Shown here: piece after piece, positions 30,801 through 43,100 of the stretch
Layout: each line of letters begins with the position of its first letter
How positions within the stretch are numbered: position 1 is the first letter of the stretch
Assembly (NCBI RefSeq): GCF_964340395.1
Contig: NC_135560.1
Coordinates: 16,269,598 to 16,333,597 of the forward strand
Reading direction: 5' to 3'
Length of the DNA stretch: 64,000 nucleotides
Source: Glandiceps talaboti
Taxonomy: Eukaryota; Hemichordata; Enteropneusta; Spengelidae
Made by a program: the position numbers and the translations under genes
Notes under the pieces: generated by a model
Told to the model about the DNA's origin: nothing
What the model saw: the letters and a program-made list of their open reading frames with translations, nothing else
Databases searched by the model: none

Positions 30801-33800
30801 TGATAACTGGCAGCAGTCTAGATGCCAATGTGGTGTTTAACTAAACCATATCTGGTCAAATTCCTTTAATAAGCACAAAAAGTTGTTCATCCAATCAGTG
30901 AACCCCAACTGTTATAGAGATGTAAACAGAGTATAAGTAACTTCCTGCGATGATAAATCACTTGTCTTTGGATGAATATACCATATTTGGACATTACATT
31001 TACAAATAACTGCCCCAATAAACACTAACTTTATGAGAGACTGTGTATTGGTGAGACTTTTTAAAACTGTGCCTTCATGTGAAACCTTCTACTAACATGT
31101 TGTCTATTCAAGGAATTTTCTGTAAAATATAATGATAAATTAAAACTCTTTTGTTGCAGTTAGTAACTGGAAAAACTTTCAAAGCTACAGCTATGGCAGC
31201 AGCTACATCTTGTTTCAAATAGAAAAGATGACAAAATGCAGAAGAAGACAAGGACATTAATTTAAACCTAATAATATTGAACTGGAACAAACATGGCAGA
31301 ACAGTGGACATTTGTACTCATGTCAGAATGAGATATGTATTTACCAGACAGTGCATGACAACATCTGTCAAGATTTTTTCAAGTTTCTGACTAAATCATT
31401 GCACCAGAATATCGTTTTACTCAAATAAGATTCATACACATTATTTAGGTACTATATTAAAACTTATGAAAGTGGTTGATGCGAATGTAATACCTGGTAC
31501 TTATAAATGTTTTTTGTTCTATGAGAGAAAAATAAACAGTAATAAAACAAAACAAAAATACTAGATTGCTTGGGCAGATTCTTGAAATGGTTACCTCTCT
31601 GTATTAAGTGTGAATTCTGTTGTTAATAATGTGATTTTATACTTTTTATTGGTAAGTATAAAATAAGATTCTTCTTAGATACTTCTCTACTGGTGAATAT
31701 TTCAGATATGATACTTGATTACAACCTGGAAATCTAGTAATGCTCAGCCCCAGTATACAACAAGCCTCTTCCAACCCAGAACTCTGTTTTAGAGTGCTAT
31801 GCATGATTGGTGAACATGAATTTTCTGATTCCCCAGCATTACAGAAATGCATGTAAGATAAAATTATTCTCACCTAGTTTTCTTTATTTGTTTGTTGTTC
31901 TCACATCATATAGCTGGATCATCAAGTTTTCTGTGAGGAAGAAATTTAAATCTTGTGAACTTGTCCCATATTCAAATATTATGCTTACATAATAATAGTA
32001 ATAATAATGTTGGGTTCTAATATAGCGCTTTCCCACATTTAAGCGCATAGGATAAAAGCCTTCACATTGCAACCTACATCCTACCAGGTCCCCAATTATA
32101 CAGCTGGGTTGACTGAGGCACAGTTGTGGTTCAAATCTTGCCCAAGGACTTTAGCCACTCAGAAACAAACAGCAGGCAGCGACAGGGCTCAAACCTGCAA
32201 CCTGTAGATTCCAAGACGGTCACACTAACCATTCACCCATCATGACTCCACTGTGCATAATAACATCGTAATTAAGTTAGAGGCAGTGATTAAAAACTCT
32301 CAGTTAGAATGGATTCCTAATCATTACTGATAAGTGTGTTGTGAAAGAGAAATTACTTTCATTTGACCTCAGAGATTGGACAAATACCTGAATGTCATGG
32401 ATGTGTAGGTGTGTGGCAATATTAATGCTAGTATTCTCAGTAAAAATGTATTGTATGTTTTTTTTTTTTTTTTTTTTTTTTAAAAACATTTAATGTGATT
32501 ATCTAAATAAGCAAGGCAATTCTTTCCTGTTGAGAAACATAAACATCTAATAAATATATAAGGAAACATATACAATTACATTTATCTAACCTAAAGTTTA
32601 TTGTTTAAACCATATTGATATTACTCTAGTTTATGCATGTATTAGTTCTGGCACCAAACACTGTCACAGATGAATGTAGTTTTAAGATGCAATAAAGATT
32701 CTATTTTATTCTATATAATATATCCTGGTTTATACATTCAACTACACTTGGCATTATATTTCAACCAACAGTGATTAGTAAGGCCAGACCAAAAGGCATG
32801 TTGATAAAAGTATTGAGTGTGTGGAAGGGAGAGTTTAAAAAATGAAGCAACAAACCCCTTCCCATTTAGGGTGTTTGGGAATCATGCTACATTAGCATCT
32901 CTATGTATGTGGTTGAATATCAATAAAGGGTACTCATTTCTTGGATATATCATGTTCTCTTGCCTGTATATGTCATAGTAAATGTGAAATGTCTCCACTT
33001 TAACACAACAGACGGTCTACAAGAGTTAACCAAAGATTCACTCTAATAGCTACCCATTACTGTTCAAACACCAAGTGTAATGTTTGCCCGTTCATGACAT
33101 AGGAAATAAACAATAAACTAACCTTTGAAAGTAGATGTAACATTTCGCTGTCTTGACTCTTGACATTGTATAACTTTGTAGTCATTTTGTGATAATATCT
33201 GACATCAGAGTGGCGTACATTGTTTATAAAATCTTCACTTTCACCTTTTCTGTCTTCAGGCATTCGGACATGCATCTCACTATAATTTCGGAGGGTGTTT
33301 CACATAACGTTACCACTCTTGTATGCCGCTAAACTTTCTCTCTTTATGTAAGCCAAAAATAAGTAGTTTGTCCCGTATTTTGTAGACAACGCGGTGAAAA
33401 TTACAAGAGTAATTGCCGTCGTATGACATGTGACAAAATGGTTGTCGCCTGACCTCTGGACGGTCGCGCGACTTGTTGTCAGTACGTGACGCATGTGACG
33501 TCAGGGAGGGTGGTACGTCGGCAGACAACTTGCCCGTGTAACATCGAAAGTACTCTCGGTGATGTACACCGGAGTACATCTAACATTGGAGCGGTGTAAC
33601 TTTCGAGGTACTTCACCGACAGTGGTACATCGGAGTACAATGTTACTGTTACGTTAGCGTAACTCACAACGGTGTTACATCGGAGTGTGTACACTCGCGT
33701 TACACTGACGAGCCTGCATACGCTGTACCTGCAGAAGAGACATGCAGCTGAACGTCAGTGGAGATCTACACCGCAGTACCACTAGATGAGAAATCAGTGT

Positions 33801-35850
33801 TACGTTAGCGTAACTCTCCCCTAGTGTTACATCGAAGTATGTACACTAGCGTTACATCGTCGAGGTCAAGTGATGTACCTGCAGAAGAGGCATGCAGCAG
33901 ACCATCAGTGTAGTTCTTCACCGTTGTACCACCAGCAGAGAAGCCGTTGTTACACTAGCGTAACTCACCTCCAGCAGAACATCGAGGGGGGAATTTGCGT
34001 GTGTATCATTGGTATTTGAACTGATGAAAATGTGTATTCAGAAATTCATTGGTGGTAATTCTACGCTTCGAAAAAAAAAACGAGACAAGGCCAGAAAAAT
34101 AAAAAAGCTGTTCAACGGGCAACATAACCCGTCACATTGGGTAGGTAGGTCGATTTTTTTTTTTTTACAAAGGATGTAAAAACAAACCACATGTAATGAT
34201 GGCAAAACATTTGAAGTTGAGTTTACATTGTACTTATTCACTCATTTTGATTTTATCTCTTGCAATTTGTCTGTATGGCAATTGATTTCCATCAGCTCTA
34301 GTTAGGAAATGTGCACAATTTACGGTTATACAAATTTTGTAGCTCCTCTCAAAATATGTTAAGACCCGCTAAATGAAACTCCAGAATTATTTTACCCACT
34401 CCTTCTGTCACCTACACTATTACTATAGAGGAGATATAAAATTACATATGGTAGTATTGGTACAATGATGCATTAAAAATAAGTGACAATCAACTCAATA
34501 GCAGTCCAAATGATATTACTTGACAAAGGATGTGGATTTCACATGGATACTTGTAAGGAGATGTCTCATAATTAGCTCTGACCTATAGGGAGGTATTTAG
34601 TCAGCCATCTTCCACCTTGTTTTGGGAGAAAGACAATTATTACCATGATTGCTACTGATTGGAAGGATACATCCTCAAAAATGCAAACTGTTTTGAAAAT
34701 AAGACAATATAGGAGGCCATTTAGAGGCATAAAATATCAAACAAAAACATAATTTAAAGTCTTACAAAGCTTGAATGTGGTTTTAAAATACCACAATTAT
34801 GACATGCAGTACATTTTATCTGGCTATGAAGTGTATTTTGTCGTGGCAAAGCTGAAAGATATTTTGCAGATGTGGTAAATGACTTCTCCTGAACTTTAAT
34901 TTGATTTCAAAAAATCATGAATAAAGAAAGAGTAAAACATTTGAAGACTTTCAGACTTTTGATGGCCCAATGACTGCCCTTCCCATGGTCGTAAAGTTTT
35001 GCTCATTTTGTTTAGTGCACATTGGATATGCAACAGGTTAGTTTAATCTCAATTGCATCATCAGAGCCAAGTAAACCATTGTATAAGATATTACATAATT
35101 TGGAACTGACTCAAATGTATATTGTACTATTCAGAAAATATAAAGAAATTCCCTTAATTTTGAAACAAAGTGTGCATTTTACTGACATGCAAAGCCAGCA
35201 TGAGGATATATTGCCCATCACCAAAAAAAATGAATATGGGTAGGTCGGGCCCGTTGAACAGTTTTTTTTTTCTGGCCTAAGCTTTAATTATATTTGGGCA
35301 AAATATTATGCAATGTGGGGGAAATACTAATATAGAAATTACGTGATTTACGAAAGTCTTGCCACTGAAACTCAGGCCCCATGCAAATAAGTCAAATTCA
35401 ACATCATACCCGTGGTCAGACCTTTGGATAGACTTACATGACCGATAGAACGCACCCTGTTTGTCAACATGCAAAAGAACACGATGTTGACATGCGCATT
35501 GGAAGCCCATTGACCTTTAACTTTAGAATTCTTAGTTAGAATTCTACTGCTGTTATATGTTGTAGTTGGACTCTTGACATACCAGATACGTGTCTTTAAC
35601 TTAGGTGCTTATTTTAAATATACACAAGTTTACCTTCAACGAATAAAACGAATCCTTCATCTCCTTTCTGTAAAATCTGGATAGCTTTCTCTGTCATTTC
35701 TGTCAGACTTGGATCACCAGCTCCAAAATCGTCCTTTTCTACATCATACAACATGTGACTTGGTTCGAATAATCCTAAAAAAGAAAGACATGTTTAATCA
35801 ATTAATTACTTAAAACCATGATCAGGATAAACATACGAACGTACATACAT

Positions 35851-35912
<62 letters not shown>

Positions 35913-35935
35913 ACCCACCCACCCACCCACCCACC

Positions 35936-35979
<44 letters not shown>

Positions 35980-38900
35980 TACATACATACATACATACAT
36001 ACATACATACATACATACATACATACATACATACATACATAGACGGATACAATCTTGGTACGTATAAAGTTTGCCTTACCGAGTAAATAGTCAGTATCGT
36101 TCGGATTAACGTCTCGTAGTTGTTTTCTGTTGACAACGTACATGTTATGTGTGTCATCGGGTAGTGTGTGAAACCATTCATTGATTAGATCCCGTCCATC
36201 GCCTCTGTTACCCCGCACATCATTGTACTCAGGATCCACGTGTGAAGTAGGCATCAGTTCACGTCGACCACCACCCATTACAACCTAGGAATAATGACGT
36301 CAGAAACGTCATAGTTTGTGTTGCGAACTCATCATCATGTAGATCTACTATTAAATTTCATTGTCAATGGGATGCATCACTCAAACCTGGGACTTTTATG
36401 ATTCGCTTTCTAAAGCTTCAAATTGTAAGGTTGGTACAAGAGTGCTAATACTACTAGGGCAAGACTAAAGGCTCCTTCAGTATTTTTTTTTTGGGGGGGG
36501 GGGGGGCGGGGGGCGGTGCAATTAACTTGTGGGCAATTTTTTACAAATCGGTTAGGGCTCAGACCACTTCTCTATAGTGGTCTGAGGTTAGGGTGACCCT
36601 ATCATTACCCGACCGACCGAAATTTTCAGTCAAAATAAAAAATATATTTCTATTTTCGCCCTCCCTTAAATTGACAGGAAAGTGCCCTCTCTGGCAAGAA
36701 TAAGCAAGTGTCTGGACTGTCGACGACATCTATAGTCATGGTGGCGACAACGACACTTGTTCACGAAAAGAGTATTCATTTCATGACGGAAGTTACAGTA
36801 TTCAAGTTGGGGGACTGAGAACGAACATGCCATTGTGTAAAGAAGTTGGGAAAGGGCTTGTTACCAGGAATCCAATAAAAAGAAGATGGAGGGGAGGAAA
36901 GGAGAGACAGAGAGACATGAAGAAGTTGCTTTATTTTTTGTACTTTAGTTGCTATTGATAAGTAATGAGAAACAAAAAAGGGTCACCCTTAGAAAAAGGA
37001 AAATGAGGGAGAGCCACTTTTTAGCACGGCGGAATCGAGGGAGGGTCATACTAAACGCAACAACCCAGGCCTGATTTCCCCTGGCCCCCACCTTGTAATT
37101 ACTGAAGGGTCCCTAAGAGACTCACCTGGAATCTCCTAGCACTCTCGACAAGCTGGGAAGCTATATCGGAGCAACCGGCAGCTTTCTCTCCTCCGGGTAC
37201 CATGGTGTCTCTCTCCCACCCCCTCTCAGGACTTTTAGCGTACACTGCGGCTGGTGTGGCATGAGTGATACGTGCTGTAGTTACAATACCTGCCGCCCTC
37301 CCTGTGTATACAAAATGACAAGAAGGGGAGGGGATAGTTTGGGTTAACAAATATAGGGGTATTATGGTCATCATCATCATCATCATCATCATCATTATCA
37401 TCATCTTGTTAGACAAATGTCTATGTTGGTATTTTGGTAAGATTTTTGTTGAGCTAAACGATAAAATGTAGCACTGTTTGTAAGATTTCTGTTGAGCCAG
37501 ACTATAAAATGTAGCAATGTCGGTAAGATTTTTGTTGAGCCAGACGATAAAATGTAGCAGACTGAGTGTTTGCAAGATTTTTGGTGCGCCAGAAGACGTT
37601 TTGTTTCAGGTTTCGTCATTTTAGTTGTAAATCAAAACTTGGTACTTTGACAAGCTGTTTGGGGTTTGAATTAGAGAATTCTAGTAAAAGTATTGTGTTC
37701 AATCACTTTTGCTCACTTCTTTGTTTTCAACTTATGGGAAAGTGCTTCCTGTTGTTTTACAGTTATATAATATAATATATGATAGGGACAAACAATAATG
37801 AAATCACATACAGCTTACAACAACTAACACTGAAGTAAAGCACTTTTCTTTATGTGCTACACTCGTTTGCAGCATTCATATCAAGTGTAAAAGTGTACTG
37901 TTTCAATTGGTTTATTTACAACCCTAGCATGTGGCCTTTCTAATGTGGTCAATTAGCAAATGAAACGGTATACATTTCTACTTGATATGGATGCTATAAA
38001 TGATTGTGGTACATACAGAAAACGCTTTACTTTGGTGTTATGGGTTGTAATAGTGTATCTGAAAACGCATGTGATTATAGGTAAACCGTAAACGTCATCT
38101 ATCAAGGTCGAACTTCATTTCCGATTTAGGGGATAATTTGCGCCTTGTTACCTACGTTCACACCGACTTCCATGTCATCTTAGACTAGGCAATGAACAGT
38201 ATATGAAGGCATGATCTTAACACTCATCTTTCTCAACATTACTATAATATTGTAACAGTAATTTACTTTGCCGGACAATAGTTTTGCAATATGTGGCTGT
38301 CCCACAAAAAGAAAAAAAACCGAAAGCACACTCATTATTGTTCGAATAGATTAATTAGAAACAAAATTGGAGGTGTGGTTTTTAATACGATCATAAAAAT
38401 ACAAGTCTATAATCGTACCAGTCTATATTACCATAGAGGTATAAGGGGAGATGATATTACATACCTGAGTCAGCCGCGTCCTCCATGAATGATGATACTT
38501 TGGCATGTTCGATCGAACGACAACTTCCCTTGATGACGGTATCATCCACCCCGAGTGTCCCAGCCTTAGATTTCACGCCACACAGGTATGCTGTAGCGGT
38601 ACCAGCAGAATCACTCACTTGCTGATCTGTGTTATACGTCTACCAGCCAACAACAAAAACACACATTATGACATATGTTATTACTATTCTTGAATAAGAA
38701 TCTAAGTTCTGTTCTTAATCGCGATCTCCAGACGTTGATCATATTATACAAATTCGTTTTATTGCACATATATTTTCGTCTCTTAATTGGCGTGTGAAAC
38801 TTGACTAAGGTGGGTTTTAAAAAACAAGCCCGGTTTTGTATCACAATTTCTGTAATAAATGTTATGATTAAAAGTCATTTTTAAATTCACTACTTCCGTT

Positions 38901-39763
38901 GCAAAATGCCAGGTTTCGTTAATCCATTGCCATAATTGAATTTCAATTTGTGACACAATTATCTCTTCCTAACATATGTCACAAGACGAGCTGTATACCT
39001 TTATCAACTATCGATCCGTATCCGTCTACCAAGATATTCAATTTCTGTACGGAAATACAACACTGTATACAATGGAACTGAGTTGAGTCCGGTCTCGACA
39101 AAAATCGACGGGTGACGCGACAAAATTATATATAACTGACATCACTCTATTTTAACGTCCGCAACAAAAATCTTACTGACACAGTTTCCTTGCATTGTCT
39201 GGCGTGACAAAAGTTGTACCAACATTGCTACATTTTGTTTATGTGGACTACCATTAGCATATCGTTGTCAACTCATATACACTGTAACAACATTTTCCGC
39301 CATGTCATTGGATTAAATTATTTCAATTTTGCTGTACCAGACGATTTTAATTGGCAATTTATATTAGTAAGATATTTGTCAGGCCGGACAATAAAATAAA
39401 GCAACGTAAAATGTTTTCGAGTATTGTTTTTCTACTAATATAAACTGAATTCGAATCTGTAGTCAAACATCAAGAAATCGGTTTTCATTAAAAAAATATT
39501 TAAAAAAAAAATATGCTTACCTTAACCAGGGCGAGATGTGGAAAGGATTCAAATGACAACTCCGCTTCTTCACCAGGTTTACCTTGTTGTTGACCTTTCA
39601 ATATCCGGGCACTTGTTATTGTAGCTATTCCCATTCCATCACCAACGAAGAAAATGACGTTCTTAGCGACTTTTCTATTTAGTTGTTCTCTTTCTAATGC
39701 TTTTTCTAAACTTAGCTGGGCTCTTCGGTTCCATTCATATCCCGCTGTGAAATAAAATATACA

Positions 39764-39822
<59 letters not shown>

Positions 39823-39869
39823 CCACCATCACCACCGCCACCACCACCACCACCACCACCACCACCACC

Positions 39870-39901
<32 letters not shown>

Positions 39902-40035
39902 CAACAACAACACCACCACCAACAACACCAACACCACCACCACCACCACCACCACCACCACCACCACCACCACCACCACCTTTTCAATTCATGACCGAAT
40001 AAACTTAGATTTGGCTGTCTCTAGCTCTCCGTCTA

Positions 40036-40104
<69 letters not shown>

Positions 40105-43100
40105 TCCTATTCTTGCTCAATCATCCAAGGTTTCTGTCTCTATACCTCCTTTTAAAAATCACTACTACAGAGGTCGCGGTAGCTTTTTTTCTGATGCGTC
40201 GCTGGGACGCGTTCCTGCCAAAATTAGCGTCAAAATCCTATTACGGTGCGTCTTTTCCAAATTTGCATGCACACTGTCACTACATGTCTTTCAGATGTAC
40301 ACTAAATACGTTACAAATGTAAATACATTGTACATGTACATGAACACATCAGTGTCATTCTCCCGCTCACTGTCTACAAGTACATAGTTTGTACTTCCAA
40401 AAAGAAAATATTTATATGCAAGAATACGCTATACAGAGGTTTAACTTCATCTTTCTCGACTTTCGATTTTCTATGGTAATCACTCTCTAAAAATATGTGC
40501 TCCGAGAAAGAACTCCGGATGAATATATAGCGGAGTGGGAGAAGACGTGTCGAAACCCCATAGCGTATAAATCCAGAGCTAATGGTAGGGCGGTTCTTGG
40601 AGTCGGACCGTACGGAGTACATAAAACTACCCCATGATACAAAACCGCAATGCATAAACTAAGTTCCATGACATGAATGATGAAGTATGAACGACAGCGT
40701 GAACTTCAATTTGACAGAGACACAGTTGTAAAAGTTCGATACAAATTTTGTGTCGCTACGTTGCAATCGTTTATTCTTGAACGACGCCTTTACGTGTGCC
40801 GTGTTCACTGTAAATTCACGTAATGCGTTCGATCCCGTAACGAAGCTCAAAATAATTTTCAGTTTTAATGAGAATGAAATGGTGACGTGGCAGTATAAAT
40901 TTATCAACGTGAAGGCTTCAGCATAGATTACTGTCCACCGCTGTGGTCTATTTAATCATCGCTTCGCCCGTGAGGAAAGATGCTTCACCGTAGCGTAAGG
41001 CCGTGCTATCGATGGAAACTCTGCCAAACCATGTCTGTTAATAAGTAACTAATCACGTGGATAAGTAATTATAATATTACGTAGTTTCTAAACTACCCAA
41101 GACGTGCTCGGCACGTCAGGAAATGGTCATGGGGCACATGAAACTGTTGGAACGTTTTATATACGATGGGTCATATTCAAATTTCACAGGTCACACTGCA
41201 CATATAAATAGTTACAATCAGAACTGACTAATTCCACGATGTCTGTTCTACAACTTCGAAGCAAAGATGATAACCGTACGTTTGCCAACAGTAAGTTCCA
41301 TTTGTCCCCTGTTTATGACGCGTCCCCAGTGACGCATACATCCAAAAAAAGGCGTCCCAAGTGTCAAATGGTGCGTCAAATACGCACAAATAACGCGTTA
41401 ACGCGACCTCTGCTACTAGCTGACTTTCAGTAAATTGCAAATATATAGACAAAGAGTAAGACACCGCATTGCCATACTTAATGTCGCTAATTTCAAGCGA
41501 CGTTTACAAAATGTAGCAACTCAGCTTGTTCATCATCGGTTGTTGGCACGTGGCTCCACTTCAGTTTGGGACCATAAGAAGCAAATAACAGTTACAGTAG
41601 CTTCACCTGGGGACTAATGGGCTTTCACTTAGGCCAATACAAACAAATCCTAAATAAACAATTTGTACAAATCCAGAGAAAATAAACCATCATCGCATCG
41701 TTGGATTCCGAACATAGTTTATGAAGAAACGAAACATTCATACACCACACGGTAATAACATTTTTTCTAGCTGTCGGCGTCAACTACGAACTCTAACCAG
41801 TCGGGATTTATCACGTGTACATCTAACAAAACGTCATGCTGTCATACGTCCTACATTTCATTTTAAACTAGACCAGCGTAAGGAGCGAGACCGATAGTTC
41901 AATGTAGGATAAAAACGTAAATTATTTTAGTTAGGCCTCAGACACCCCACCACCCATTACAACTAATTTGGCCAACAAATGAAATTTGTTTCAGACCCAC
42001 ACGATCAATTTCAAATCTGCGTAGTAGTATGTAGTGCTATGAATACAAAGCCAGTATGTAGTCAGGAAAAAAGTTCTTTACTTTATTTTAGTTCCATGTA
42101 TTAATACATACATTAATGCATTTATGATAGCTAAAATTCTCAATTTGACGATATTTTAAAAAAGAAGAAGAAATATTTGTATTTAGGGGTAGAGAACAGA
42201 TCCATTAAAAGTACAATCGTTTTCTGTAGGTTAAGAACTAAAATGGCTCAAACCCCTCCCCTCCCAAAGTAAAAGAATTTAGTCTTTTATCCTACATTGA
42301 ACTAGTGATCTCGGCCCCAACTTTATGTTACATGTATATTTGAGTATAGTAGTCGTGTTATATCTCACATTCATGCAAACGAATATTTACGTTAACAAAA
42401 GTTGTACCAGTATAATCAACATATTAGCTACATTATTGTTCAGGCATCGGAATTTTCCATTACAAACCAACACTGCATGCGTGTATAAAGACAATGAAGT
42501 ATATTTATACACGTGACGTGATCCTGGGAATACAATTCTTCGAGCAAAACTATATACAGGCATACACGTATTCATCCATTCATTACTGAGTCACGAACCA
42601 ATGTTTTGTGTATTCTACATGTAATTAAGTTTTCGAGAACCAGCTTTCTTTCACCGGAAGAGCAACAAAACTATCTCCTGATATCTAAGAAAATTGGCAG
42701 GTAATATGCCATTCTAATAAGTTTACAGCAGGCTTCTGCTTGAACACAGCCTCGTGTACTAACTCTCTAGTCCTACGCAAAGAACCACTTGATACAAAAT
42801 TACTCTGATTATCGTCTGCTGGAAATTCGATTAGTTTTTCAAAAATTATTTCAATGTTTACACTTGTTTAGTCGTCTTTGTCCCTCCTACTTTGACCTTT
42901 GCCAGAAAGTTTCAGTTTATAGAGGTAAAAAGTTACGGGTTGCAAAGAAATCTCGTGTACATTGCACGACTCTGTTCACTCTTGGCGTTCTTTTTTTTAA
43001 TGTAAAGCTAAAATGCACAGAACATATACTTCTTAATTTCTAATACTTCTAATTTATGTTCTTTGTTCATATTACTCATTTTTGACCAGGACGATGGTAT

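Larger units (their letters stand above)
25254..34007. mobile_element. TIR-bounded 8.75-kb segment (possible large DNA transposon)
   Basis: GATACACACGCAAATTCCCC at 25254-25273 is the exact reverse complement of 33988-34007. Both ends continue inward into GC-richer subterminal regions (about 25274-25520 and 33520-33987) full of GTAC, GTAAC and GTTAC motifs; both contain a TAGATGTACTCC-GTGTAC block. The right one has tandem units of about 145 bases with AGTTACGCTAACGTAAC and TCTTCTGCAGGTACA. No target duplication or transposase seen. Alternative: two inverted copies of one shorter non-autonomous element. Confidence 0.5.
25029..35633 (-). other. ALP-3 intron 6 (10.6 kb)
   Basis: Separates exons that are adjacent in ALP-1 (245-base intron) and ALP-2 (1.2 kb). 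Inside: a TIR-bounded 8.75-kb segment (25254-34007), a TTAA-type MITE, a 1.27-kb pentanucleotide array, a SINE, a 1.19-kb TIR element (34089-35277) and a possible spliced unit. Confidence 0.8.

Noticed and set aside
31591-31616. 22-base micro-exon linking the first two pieces of the nested transcription unit
   Set aside because: Splice-like borders exist, but 22 bases put the next exon out of frame (immediate stop).
41239-41433. 64-codon frame MSVLQLRSKDDNRTF
   Set aside because: Inside ALP-3 intron 1, no domain or splice context; likely chance.
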